A stretch of 14,438 nucleotides of DNA from an uncultured Oscillospiraceae bacterium (GTDB taxonomy: Bacteria > Bacillota > Clostridia > Oscillospirales > Oscillospiraceae), in NCBI GenBank assembly GCA_934623545.1, contig CAKTVN010000017.1:1-14438 (forward strand), written 5' to 3'. A program made the position numbers and the translations under genes. This document shows, piece after piece, positions 1-5,698 of the stretch. The notes under the pieces were generated by a model, which saw only the letters and a program-made list of their open reading frames with translations, made no database searches and had not been told where the DNA came from. Position 1 is the first letter of the stretch, and each line of letters starts with the position of its first letter.

Positions 1-1
1 G

Positions 2-325
2 TGGAACCTGATCGGCTTCATCGGGCTGCATTTCTACGCGAAGCGCCGGAAATTTGACGGCGAGATGTTCCTGCTGTATATGGCGTGGTATGGACTCGGC
101 AGAGTCTGGATTGAGGGGCTGCGCACCGACAGCTTGTATCTGTTCTCGACCGGCATCCGCGTCAGCCAGCTTCTTGCGTTTGTGTTCTTCGCCGTTGGAG
201 TGGGGATGATCGCATTCATCCGCATCCGCCGCAAGCCCACGCCGGAGGGACTTTATGTCCGGCAGAAGGCTGCCACGCAGGCGGAAACGGAGCCCGAAGA
301 TGAACAAAAATCGGACAATTTGTGA
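2..325 (+). CDS. lgt: Prolipoprotein diacylglyceryl transferase, C-terminal part (5' end outside window)
   Basis: Lgt is the integral membrane enzyme that transfers diacylglycerol from phosphatidylglycerol to the lipobox cysteine of prolipoproteins. Only the last 107 codons are present; the frame is open from base 2. The segment YGLGRVWIEGLRTDSLYL matches the conserved C-terminal Lgt signature (G-R-x-x-I-E-G-L-R-x-D-S-L), with the Arg and Glu expected at the catalytic cavity. It is preceded by a hydrophobic helix and followed by IRVSQLLA and a last membrane span (about 20 hydrophobic residues around FVFFAVGVGMIAF), as in the family. The protein ends in a hydrophilic tail rich in K, R and E (RIRRKP to SDNL). 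Stop TGA is at 323-325. The next gene has its own promoter, so lgt is probably the end of an upstream operon. The family call is secure; the N-terminal half cannot be assessed. Confidence 0.93.
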   Translation, partial: WNLIGFIGLHFYAKRRKFDGEMFLLYMAWYGLGRVWIEGLRTDSLYLFSTGIRVSQLLAFVFFAVGVGMIAFIRIRRKPTPEGLYVRQKAATQAETEPEDEQKSDNL

Positions 326-353
326 ACTTTGCGCAAATTTTGAAAGAATCCCC

Positions 354-381
354 TTCACAAATCATTCAGGAAAGCTATAAT
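354..381 (+). promoter_or_regulatory. Sigma-A type promoter of the coiled-coil/acidic-tail gene
   Basis: TTCACA at 354-359 (5 of 6 to TTGACA) and a perfect TATAAT at 376-381 are separated by 16 bp. The start codon of the downstream gene is about 38 bp beyond the -10 box. The -10 box overlaps an in-frame ATG at 380, so that ATG would lie upstream of the transcript start and is unlikely to be used. Confidence 0.72.
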
Positions 382-418
382 GAATATAAATGGACAAGAC
401 AGGAAAGGAGCACTACTT

Positions 419-880
419 ATGAACTTCTCTGAAAATCTGAAAAACGCGAAAAATTTTGCGATCGAGACCGCGCTTGCCGCCAAGGATAAGGCGACGCAGC
501 TGGCGGCGATCGCGAAGGCAAACATCGCGATCTACGCCGAGGAGGACAAGATCAAGAAGGCGCAGCAGCAGCTTGGACAGCTCTATTACCGCGACTACGC
601 CGTAGGCGAGGAGATGGACAGCGCCGAGTATCTGCCGTGGTGCAGCAAGATCGACGAGTCCAACGCGATCATTGCCGAGCTGCGCGACCGCATCGCGGAG
701 CTGCGCGCGCGCGATGCGGCTGTCGACGCGGCGGAAGAGGCTGTCGAGGAAGCGGCTGAGGCTGAGGAAGAGACCGCACCCGCCGAAGAGGAAGCAGTAC
801 CCGCCGGGGAACCGGCAGAGGAAGCGCCTGCCGAAGCGGAGATCGAGATCCATATCGAACCGAAGGCAGACGAAGAGTAA
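419..880 (+). CDS. Uncharacterised 153-aa protein: helical/coiled-coil body with long acidic Glu/Ala tail
   Basis: I do not recognise a function. The start is ATG 419, preceded by AGGAAAGGAG at 401-410 with 8-nt spacing. The in-frame ATG at 380 lies inside the -10 box and is rejected. Residues 1-98 are predicted almost wholly helical: an Ala/Lys-rich amphipathic stretch (about 5-36), then IAIYAEEDKIKKAQQQLGQLYY (about 36-57), then a helix around IIAELRDRIAELRARD (84-99). This layout (N-terminal Lys/Ala helix, 'EEDKI...LGxLYY' block, short coiled coil) resembles small clostridial proteins that usually end in a Cys4 zinc ribbon; here there is a single Cys (75) and no ribbon. Residues 99-153 form a low-complexity tail with 23 Asp/Glu in 55 residues and only one Lys. 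There is no signal peptide or membrane span, so it is probably cytosolic. It is monocistronic, with its own promoter and terminator. The resemblance is from memory of the sequence pattern and is an inference. Confidence 0.8.
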   Translation: MNFSENLKNAKNFAIETALAAKDKATQLAAIAKANIAIYAEEDKIKKAQQQLGQLYYRDYAVGEEMDSAEYLPWCSKIDESNAIIAELRDRIAELRARDAAVDAAEEAVEEAAEAEEETAPAEEEAVPAGEPAEEAPAEAEIEIHIEPKADEE

Positions 881-896
881 CAGGACTGCGTACAAA

Positions 897-934
897 ACCT
901 CCCGAAGGATATGCCCTTCGGGAGGTCGTTTTTA
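897..934. terminator. Rho-independent terminator, probably bidirectional, between converging genes
   Basis: A 12-bp stem (897-908 pairing with 915-926, core CCTCCCGAAGG / CCTTCGGGAGG) with a 6-nt loop is followed on the plus strand by TCGTTTTTAT. On the minus strand the same stem is followed by TTTTG. It sits 17 nt after the stop of the plus-strand gene at 419-880. Its plus-strand T-run overlaps the stop codon (932-934) of minus-strand rsmI, so it can end both converging transcripts. Confidence 0.9.
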
Positions 935-1762
935 TATCCGTAGGACCGCTTCATAAAGTGCGTTTTTCGGGAAGCCAGTTTCGCGCGATATCTCGCGCAC
1001 GGCATCCTTTTTGGAGGCTCCGGCTTCGATCCGCTCGCGTGCGAGCGCGACCGCGTCCTCCAGCGTGAGCGACTGCTCGACCGGTGCCTGCGCACCCTCC
1101 AATACGAGCACGTATTCGCCGCGCGGGTCATTCTCCGTGTAATAGGCGACTGCCTCGCCGAGCGTCATGCGCAGCACCTGCTCGTGCAGCTTGGTCAGCT
1201 CCCGGCAGAGACTGATGCGCCGCTCCGCGCCGAAGGCTGCGGCGAGATCCTTCAGCGTATTTTGAAGCTTGTGCGGCGCTTCATAAAAGATCATCGTGCG
1301 CGTTTCGCCGCGCAGTCCGTCCAGATGCTCGCGGCGGCTTTTTTTGTTGGTGGACAGAAAGCCCTCAAAGCAGAAGCGCCCGGTTGGAAGCCCGGAGATG
1401 CTCAGCGCGGTGATGACCGCACAGGGACCGGGAATGGCGCTGACGCAGATGCCCGCCCTTGCGCAGAGCGCGACGAGGTCCTCACCGGGGTCGGAGATGG
1501 CGGGGGAGCCTGCGTCCGTCACGAGTGCGCAGCTTTCGCCGCCGAGCAGCCGCTCGACGATGTGCGGTCCGCTTTCGAGCTTGTTGTGCTCATAATAGCT
1601 GATGAGCGGCTTTTTGATCTCAAGGTGATTGAGCAGCTTCAGCGTCACGCGCGTGTCCTCGGCGGCGATGAAATCCGCCTGCTCCAGCGTCTTGCGGCAG
1701 CGGGCTGAGATGTCGCCCAGATTGCCGATCGGGGTGGGAACGAGATAAAGGGTGCCGGACAT
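932..1762 (-). CDS. rsmI: 16S rRNA (cytidine(1402)-2'-O)-methyltransferase RsmI
   Basis: RsmI methylates the 2'-OH of C1402 in the decoding centre of 16S rRNA using S-adenosylmethionine. The 276-residue length is typical. Tetrapyrrole methylase-fold motifs are all visible: N-terminal LYLVPTPIGNLGDIS (about 5-19), AAEDTR (33-38), VTDAGSPAISDPG (81-93), IPGPCAVITALSISGLPT (110-127) and FEGFL (132-136), followed by the small C-terminal domain ending in a helix-turn-helix-like stretch (SKKDAVREISRETGFPKNALYEA). ATG 1762 is preceded on the minus strand by AGGAGGA (complement of 1769-1775). The start is only 2 nt beyond the stop of the upstream methyltransferase gene, so the two are cotranscribed. 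The same pairing, yabB next to rsmI (yabC/yraL-type), is found in Bacilli. Confidence 0.96.
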   Translation of the reverse strand: MSGTLYLVPTPIGNLGDISARCRKTLEQADFIAAEDTRVTLKLLNHLEIKKPLISYYEHNKLESGPHIVERLLGGESCALVTDAGSPAISDPGEDLVALCARAGICVSAIPGPCAVITALSISGLPTGRFCFEGFLSTNKKSRREHLDGLRGETRTMIFYEAPHKLQNTLKDLAAAFGAERRISLCRELTKLHEQVLRMTLGEAVAYYTENDPRGEYVLVLEGAQAPVEQSLTLEDAVALARERIEAGASKKDAVREISRETGFPKNALYEAVLRI

Positions 1763-1764
1763 AT

Positions 1765-2481
1765 TCAGTCCTCCTGATGATGATAAATGCGCCGGAAGTC
1801 GGCGCTTTCCGTGCCGTCCGGGCGGTAGAGCACAAGTTCTGGCTCAAAGGAGAGCCCCGCGTTTGCGTCAAGGCGGCTTTCCAGCAGCATGAGGCTGATG
1901 GGCGCGTCCACCCGATGGCGGACAAAACGGATGCGCTTCGGCTCCAGCCGGTGCAGGCGCAGTGCGCAGATGACGTCTGCGAGCCGCTCCGGCTTATGGA
2001 CGAGGAAAAACCGCCCACCGCTTTTGAGCAGCCATGCCGCGCAGGCGCAGAGCTCATCCAGCGTGCAGGTCAGCTCCGTCCGCGCCGCAGCCAGAAGCGG
2101 CTCGGACGACTGCTTTCCGCTCCCGACGGGATAGTAGGGCGGGTTTGAGACGACGGCATCAAAGCCGTTGTGCGAAAGCAGCGCGCGGTGCGCGCGCAAA
2201 TCGCCGCAGATGACCTCCATCCGGTCTTGCAGAGCATTCGCCTCAACATTCCGCTGTGCCAGCGCGGCGGCAGAGGGCTGAAGCTCGACACCAGTGAGAT
2301 GTGCATCGGGATATCTGGCGCAGAGCAGCAGCGAAAGGCTCCCGCAGCCGCAGCCGAGATCGCAGACCGCCGCGCGCCGCGGCAGCGCGCAGAAATCGGC
2401 GAGCACCATGGAGTCCGTGCTCAACCGAAACTGCGCCTGCTCCCACTGCATCCGGTATCCGCCCCAAAGCATTTCTTCCAC
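1765..2481 (-). CDS. trmN6: tRNA1(Val) (adenine(37)-N6)-methyltransferase family protein (TrmN6/YabB-like)
   Basis: A class I SAM-dependent N6-adenine methyltransferase of 238 residues. Motif I is DLGCGCG (41-47), the acidic SAM-ribose position is GVELQP (64-69), and the catalytic N-P-P-Y tetrapeptide is at 113-116, the signature of amino-group methylation of adenine. The N-terminus (QAQFRLSTDSMVLADF) matches the 'F..s.Ds.lLa.F' entry of the YabB/TrmN6 family. The start is GTG at 2481, chosen because AGGAGGA precedes it with 6-nt spacing on the minus strand (complement of 2487-2493); the first ATG (codon 4) lacks a better site. It lies directly upstream of rsmI in the same transcript. Substrate identity (tRNA-Val versus another tRNA or rRNA) is inferred from family and context only. 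Confidence 0.88.
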   Translation of the reverse strand: MEEMLWGGYRMQWEQAQFRLSTDSMVLADFCALPRRAAVCDLGCGCGSLSLLLCARYPDAHLTGVELQPSAAALAQRNVEANALQDRMEVICGDLRAHRALLSHNGFDAVVSNPPYYPVGSGKQSSEPLLAAARTELTCTLDELCACAAWLLKSGGRFFLVHKPERLADVICALRLHRLEPKRIRFVRHRVDAPISLMLLESRLDANAGLSFEPELVLYRPDGTESADFRRIYHHQED

Positions 2482-2540
2482 AAGCGTCCTCCTGCATCCC
2501 GCGTAGTGACAACGGTCAAAAAATATGTGCGATATGAGAA

Positions 2541-2567
2541 AGAGCCTGTGCCGGAACGCACAGGCTC
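2541..2567. repeat. 27-bp hairpin repeat, left copy (hairpin A)
   Basis: This 27-nt unit (AGAGCCTGTGC, loop CGGAAC, GCACAGGCTC) is identical to 2797-2823. Because it is itself a palindrome, the two copies are both direct and nearly inverted repeats of each other. The shared loop orientation shows they are direct copies. Read on the minus strand it is followed by TTTCTC, a weak intrinsic-terminator pattern. Confidence 0.9.
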
Positions 2568-2796
2568 ACAGGCTGTCAAAAACCTCGTAGAGTTCCGCCG
2601 CGCACGGCGGAATAAATCCAAATTTGTTTTGTCTGGCGGCGTGTACGTCAGACAAAACTCGCTACACGATGCGAGTGTTGAAATTCTGCGCACAGCGCAG
2701 AATTTATGCGCGAAGCATCGTGCAGCCTTTTCAAACGGAAAACCAGCGAAGCGTTTTCCGTTTGAGAGCTTGTCAAAAAGACTTTTTGACAAGCTC

Positions 2797-2823
2797 AGAG
2801 CCTGTGCCGGAACGCACAGGCTC
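2797..2823. repeat. 27-bp hairpin repeat, right copy (hairpin H)
   Basis: Exact copy of 2541-2567, 256 bp downstream. With T2824 the stem here is 11 bp. On the plus strand it is followed by TCTTTG, again a weak terminator pattern. It begins 16 bp beyond the ferredoxin stop codon and so lies in the ferredoxin 3' UTR. Confidence 0.9.
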
Positions 2824-2839
2824 TTTGCCATGTACATGA

Positions 2840-3010
2840 TTACTCCTCGGAAATCGCGTCGTTGGGGCATTCCGCAGCACAAGTGCCGCAGCTCACGCAC
2901 TGATCGGCGTCAATGACGTACTTGTCCTCGCCCTCGGAAATGATGCCGAGCGGGCAGGCGTCTGCACAAGCGCCACACTTGACGCAAGCGTCGCTGATAA
3001 CATATGCCAT
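2840..3010 (-). CDS. Small 2[4Fe-4S] ferredoxin (clostridial type)
   Basis: A 56-residue soluble electron carrier, starting MAYVISDACVKCGACADACP. Two classical cluster motifs are present: C-V-K-C-G-A-C-A-D-A-C-P (Cys 9, 12, 15, 19) and C-V-S-C-G-T-C-A-A-E-C-P (Cys 38, 41, 44, 48). Each has the C-x2-C-x2-C-x3-C-P spacing that binds one low-potential [4Fe-4S] cluster, with the fourth ligand exchanged between motifs. The length matches clostridial 2[4Fe-4S] ferredoxins exactly. It probably serves pyruvate:ferredoxin oxidoreductase, hydrogenase or similar enzymes, none of which is in the window. ATG 3010 is preceded by GGAGG (complement of 3021-3025). It is transcribed away from clpC and followed by the palindromic element. 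The gene is short but unmistakable. Confidence 0.96.
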   Translation of the reverse strand: MAYVISDACVKCGACADACPLGIISEGEDKYVIDADQCVSCGTCAAECPNDAISEE

Positions 3011-3043
3011 AATTGTTGCACCTCCATGTATTAATGCGTCTCT

Positions 3044-3072
3044 ATTTTAACACGGTTTTTCAAAAATGCAAA
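3044..3072 (-). promoter_or_regulatory. Candidate ferredoxin promoter
   Basis: Read on the minus strand, TAAAAT (complement of 3044-3049, 5 of 6 to TATAAT) is preceded at 17 bp by TTTGCA (complement of 3067-3072), or at 16 bp by TTGCAT (complement of 3066-3071). The -10 is good and the -35 is weak. The ferredoxin ribosome binding site follows about 20 nt after the -10. Confidence 0.45.
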
Positions 3073-3093
3073 TGTTAATTACGCGCCAAACTG

Positions 3094-3110
3094 GAAAAAA
3101 TGATTTTTTC
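3094..3110. promoter_or_regulatory. Perfect A/T inverted repeat in the ferredoxin-clpC divergent region (candidate operator)
   Basis: GAAAAAA (3094-3100), spacer TGA, TTTTTTC (3104-3110): a 7-bp perfect inverted repeat centred 20 bp upstream of the candidate clpC -10 box, so it covers the -35 position. It does not match CIRCE (HrcA) or the CtsR heptamer repeat. It could be an operator or simply a poly-A/poly-T curvature element. Confidence 0.4.
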
Positions 3111-3120
3111 GCGGACATCG

Positions 3121-3126
3121 TATAAA
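3121..3126 (+). promoter_or_regulatory. clpC: Candidate -10 box of clpC
   Basis: TATAAA (5 of 6 to consensus) lies 47 bp before the clpC start codon. No good -35 hexamer is found 16-18 bp upstream; that position is filled by the A/T inverted repeat at 3094-3110. A weak promoter needing an activator, or de-repressed under stress, would fit, but this is inference. Confidence 0.35.
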
Positions 3127-3172
3127 AAGCCGTCTGCGCGGCGAAAATTCATGAGAAATGAGGTGAGACATC

Positions 3173-5542
3173 ATGAGCAGACGGAGCTTTTCCGTGCTGA
3201 CGCAGAAGATCCTGGACGAGGCGTATGCCGCGGCGAGGGAGCTTGGCTACAATGAGGTCGGTACGGAGCATCTGATGCTGGCGATCCTGCGGCGCAAAGC
3301 GCTTCCGGCGTGCCGGACGCTCTGCCTGGACGGCTGGGGGGAGGAGACCTTCCGGAGCATCCTGCTTGCTCAGAGGAAAAAGACGTGCCGCCCCGCACAG
3401 CGGCAGAGACTCACGAAGCTGGCAAAGCGGGTCGTGCGGCAGGCACGGCGGGAGGCGGTGATGCTGCGGATGCCGCTGGTCGAGCCGGAGCATCTGCTGC
3501 TGGCGCTGACGCGCGAGGAGGGCTGCACGGCGGCGCAGATCCTGCGAAGCGGCGGCGCGGACCTCAACTGCATTTTCTCCGACGCCTATCGCAGCCTGAT
3601 GATGCCGCGCTTCATGCAGACGGATGGGAGGGACACAACAACGAAGCTACTGGAACTTTACTGTGAAAACATGGTGGAGCGCGCGGCGCGGAGCGAGCCG
3701 GTCATCGGGCGCGAGCGGGAGATCTCCGAGGTTTTGCAGATCCTCTGCCGCAAGAGCAAGAATAACCCCGCGCTCATCGGCGAGCCGGGCGTCGGCAAGA
3801 CCGCGATCGTCGAGGGGCTTGCGCAGCGCCTCGCGGAGGGGAGCGTCCCCGAGCAGCTGCGCGGCAAGAAGCTCTACTGCCTGAATATGGCGAGCGTGCT
3901 CGCCGGGACAAAATACCGCGGCGAATTTGAAGAGCGCATCCGCGATGTGCTGGCGGAGATACGCCGCTGCGGGAACGTCATCCTCTTCGTGGACGAGATG
4001 CACACCATCGTCGGCGCGGGAAGCGCCGAGGGCGCGATCGACGCGGCAAATCTGCTCAAGCCCGCGCTCGGCAGAAGCGAGCTTCAGATGATCGGCGCGA
4101 CGACGCTGACGGAATACCGGAAATACATTGAGAAGGACGCGGCACTGGAGCGGCGCTTCCGCCCGGTCGTCGTGCGCGAGCCGACAAAGGAGGAGGCAAA
4201 GCAGATGCTCCGCGGGCTGCGCCCGGGGCTGGAGGAGCATCACCACATCCGTATCACGGAGGAGGCGATCGACGCAGCGGTGGAGCTGTCGTGCCGCTAT
4301 CTGACGGACCGATTCCTGCCGGACAAGGCGCTCGACCTGCTCGACGAGAGCGCAGCGCGCGCGTTTCTGACAGACCCTGAGCAGGGGAAGGGGCGCTCGT
4401 ATGAAAAGAAGCGGCAGACGCTGACGCTGGAGCTGGAGCAGGCGGTCGCCGGAGGCGAGTTTGAGCGGGCGGCGGTCCTGCGCGACAAGCTTCAGGAGCT
4501 GATGCGCAAGCAGGCAGGCAGCGCGCAGGCGCTGCGCGGCAGAGCGCTCGATCGGGAGGATGTGGCGCAGACCGTCGCAGAGCGGACCGGCATCCCGGCG
4601 GGAAAGCTCACGCTCTCGGAGCGGGAGAAGATACGCACACTGCGCGAGCAGCTCTGCGCGCGGGTGATCGGGCAGGACGCGGCGATCGGCGCGGTCACGC
4701 GCGCGGTCGAGCGCGGAAGGACCGGGCTTGCCGAGCGGGGGAGACCCGCTGCGTCGTTTCTGTTCGTGGGACCTACCGGTGTCGGAAAGACAGAGCTGTG
4801 CAAGGCGCTTGCCGACTGCGTTTACGGCAGCCGCGACGCGCTTGTGCGCATCGACATGACCGAGTATATGGAGCCCAATTCCGTGACGCGGCTGATCGGC
4901 GCACCGCCGGGCTACATCGGCTATGAGGAGGGCGGAACGCTCACCGAGAAGGTGCGCAGAAGACCCTACTGCGTGGTGCTGTTGGATGAGCTGGAAAAGG
5001 CGCACCGGGACGTTACGGGGCTGCTGCTTCAAATTCTGGAGGACGGAATTTTGACAGATTCGCTCGGAAGAACTGTGGATTTTAAGAACACCATGATCGT
5101 CATGACCTCAAACCTCGGCAGCGGCGAAAGCGTCCGAAGCGGACTGGGCTTCACGCCCGCAAGCGCGCAGGACCGGACGAGGCAGCTCCTGCGGCAGGCA
5201 TTTTCGGCGGAATTTCTCGGGCGCATCGACTGCATCGCGACCTTCCGCACGCTCGAAGAGGCAGACCTGCGCGAAATTGCCGCGATGCAGCTGCGGGCGA
5301 TGGCGCAGCGGGCGCAGGAGCGGGGACTGCGGCTGAGCTTCGGAGACGGGCTCGCGGCGTGGATCGCCGCGCGCTGCCGCAGGGAGGACAGCGGTGCGCG
5401 AAGCATCCGGCGGCTCATCCGCAATGAGGTCGAGCCGCTGCTGGCAGAGCGGCTTCTGGAAGAAAGCGCTCCGGGAGAGTATCGTGTGGATGCGGACGAA
5501 AATGGCGTTTATCTGAGGGAAGCGGCTCAGGCAGGCGGCTAG
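3173..5542 (+). CDS. clpC: ATP-dependent Clp protease ATP-binding subunit ClpC
   Basis: A 789-residue HSP100 AAA+ unfoldase that forms hexamers and threads substrates into ClpP. Domain order: Clp-N double repeat (about 1-145, with [10 protein letters not shown] and [10 protein letters not shown]); D1 with Walker A GEPGVGKT (203-210) and Walker B VILFVDE (269-275); a short middle domain with a UVR-like helix ([21 protein letters not shown]) that marks ClpC rather than the long ClpB coil; and D2 with Walker A GPTGVGKT (533-540) and Walker B VVLLDE (601-606). An L-G-F tripeptide (658-660) after NLGSG sits where ClpP-docking loops carry (I/L)GF, so partnership with ClpP is predicted. The start ATG 3173 follows GAGGTGA with good spacing. 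The length is close to the usual 810. No ctsR, mcsA or mcsB lies next to it, unlike Bacillus, so arginine-kinase adaptor control cannot be assumed. Confidence 0.93.
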   Translation: MSRRSFSVLTQKILDEAYAAARELGYNEVGTEHLMLAILRRKALPACRTLCLDGWGEETFRSILLAQRKKTCRPAQRQRLTKLAKRVVRQARREAVMLRMPLVEPEHLLLALTREEGCTAAQILRSGGADLNCIFSDAYRSLMMPRFMQTDGRDTTTKLLELYCENMVERAARSEPVIGREREISEVLQILCRKSKNNPALIGEPGVGKTAIVEGLAQRLAEGSVPEQLRGKKLYCLNMASVLAGTKYRGEFEERIRDVLAEIRRCGNVILFVDEMHTIVGAGSAEGAIDAANLLKPALGRSELQMIGATTLTEYRKYIEKDAALERRFRPVVVREPTKEEAKQMLRGLRPGLEEHHHIRITEEAIDAAVELSCRYLTDRFLPDKALDLLDESAARAFLTDPEQGKGRSYEKKRQTLTLELEQAVAGGEFERAAVLRDKLQELMRKQAGSAQALRGRALDREDVAQTVAERTGIPAGKLTLSEREKIRTLREQLCARVIGQDAAIGAVTRAVERGRTGLAERGRPAASFLFVGPTGVGKTELCKALADCVYGSRDALVRIDMTEYMEPNSVTRLIGAPPGYIGYEEGGTLTEKVRRRPYCVVLLDELEKAHRDVTGLLLQILEDGILTDSLGRTVDFKNTMIVMTSNLGSGESVRSGLGFTPASAQDRTRQLLRQAFSAEFLGRIDCIATFRTLEEADLREIAAMQLRAMAQRAQERGLRLSFGDGLAAWIAARCRREDSGARSIRRLIRNEVEPLLAERLLEESAPGEYRVDADENGVYLREAAQAGG

Positions 5543-5559
5543 AGCCGCCTGCCTTTCTG
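5529..5559 (+). terminator. Intrinsic terminator of clpC with the stop codon in its loop
   Basis: An 11-bp GC-rich stem (AGGCAGGCGGC 5529-5539 / GCCGCCTGCCT 5544-5554) closes a 4-nt loop TAGA that contains the clpC stop codon TAG (5540-5542). The following tract is TTCTGT, a weak T-run. A terminating ribosome would cover the left arm, so termination may depend on ribosome release. Confidence 0.7.
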
Positions 5560-5567
5560 TAACCTTT

Positions 5568-5576
5568 TGTTATAAT
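5568..5576 (+). promoter_or_regulatory. Candidate extended -10 promoter (distal dcw promoter P1)
   Basis: TGTTATAAT: a perfect TATAAT (5571-5576) with the TG dinucleotide one base upstream, the extended -10 arrangement that can work without a -35. No -35 is seen; the position falls in the clpC terminator. A transcript from here would carry a roughly 165-nt leader before mraZ. Confidence 0.5.
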
Positions 5577-5586
5577 AAAATAAACG

Positions 5587-5600
5587 TTCTAAAATTAGAA
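5587..5600. promoter_or_regulatory. Short A/T palindrome downstream of P1
   Basis: TTCTAA-AA-TTAGAA, two perfect 6-nt arms around a 2-nt centre, starting 11 bp after the P1 -10 box, so it would span the early transcribed region. It could be an operator for an unknown repressor. No family assignment is possible. Confidence 0.3.
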
Positions 5601-5629
5601 AATTGGCGGAAAATCGACCGAAAGTTCGG

Positions 5630-5653
5630 GAAAAATTTGCGCAGAAATTTTTC
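5630..5653. other. A/T-rich 9-bp hairpin upstream of the proximal mraZ promoter
   Basis: GAAAAATTT (5630-5638) and AAATTTTTC (5645-5653) are perfect complements around the loop GCGCAG. The right arm carries TTTTTC, but the stem is almost all A-U, so it would be a poor intrinsic terminator. It lies between the two candidate promoters and may be an UP-element or a protein site rather than an RNA structure. Confidence 0.35.
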
Positions 5654-5662
5654 ACAAAGGAC

Positions 5663-5691
5663 TTGCATTTTACATGGGGTGCCGATATTAT
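5663..5691 (+). promoter_or_regulatory. Proximal promoter of mraZ / dcw operon (P2)
   Basis: TTGCAT (5663-5668) and TATTAT (5686-5691, 5 of 6) are separated by the ideal 17 bp. Transcription would begin near 5698, at the first TGGAG repeat of the MraZ operator, giving a leader of about 50 nt. A promoter immediately upstream of mraZ is the usual arrangement for the dcw cluster. Confidence 0.6.
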
Positions 5692-5698
5692 ATAAGTG

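Larger units (their letters stand above)
2539..2826. repeat. MITE-like palindrome-dense intergenic element with 42-nt imperfect terminal inverted repeats
   Basis: No gene fits here; the stretch is a chain of hairpins. A: 2542-2551/2558-2567 (10 bp). B: 2593-2600/2605-2612 (8 bp, loop CGCA). C: 2626-2638/2646-2658 (13 bp with one G-U). D: 2657-2662/2671-2676 (6 bp). E: 2681-2691/2695-2705 (11 bp, loop ACA). F: 2731-2743/2753-2765 (13 bp). G: 2766-2779/2783-2796 (14 bp, loop GAC). H: 2797-2807/2814-2824 (11 bp). The ends mirror each other: 2541-2582 and the reverse complement of 2783-2824 agree at 32 of 42 positions, differing mainly in the hairpin loops. AA 2539-2540 and TT 2825-2826 extend the symmetry by 2 bp. 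No target-site duplication or transposase is visible. On the minus strand, hairpin A is followed by TTTCTC, so it may also terminate the ferredoxin transcript. Confidence 0.8.

Noticed and set aside
380..418. Upstream ATG 380 as start of the acidic-tail protein
   Set aside because: It overlaps the TATAAT box and has no ribosome binding site, whereas ATG 419 has AGGAAAGGAG at the right distance.
413..1131. Minus-strand frames opposite the acidic-tail gene
   Set aside because: Ser/Arg-rich mirror of the Glu/Ala repeats; one would run through the terminator and into rsmI in another frame.
2514..2520. CtsR-like heptamer GGTCAAA
   Set aside because: A CtsR operator needs a tandem pair with a 3-nt spacer; the second heptamer is absent, and the site is not upstream of clpC.
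2541..2824. CRISPR array
   Set aside because: Only the 27-bp unit recurs, twice and 256 bp apart; there are no regular spacers or cas genes, and the hairpins differ from one another.
2421..2900. Open frames running through the hairpin region (for example 2421-2900 minus, 2624-2839 plus)
   Set aside because: They are made of the palindromic repeats, overlap the ferredoxin or methyltransferase genes, and lack ribosome binding sites.
3647..5032. Minus-strand open frame of 461 codons opposite clpC
   Set aside because: It is a by-product of the high GC content and codon bias of clpC; the product is Arg/Leu/His-rich with no family pattern and no ribosome binding site, while clpC has all ClpC motifs.
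330..5643. 12-nt inverted match TGCGCAAATTTT (330-341) with AAAATTTGCGCA (5632-5643)
   Set aside because: Several 12-nt matches are expected by chance in 14 kb, and the two sites share no context.
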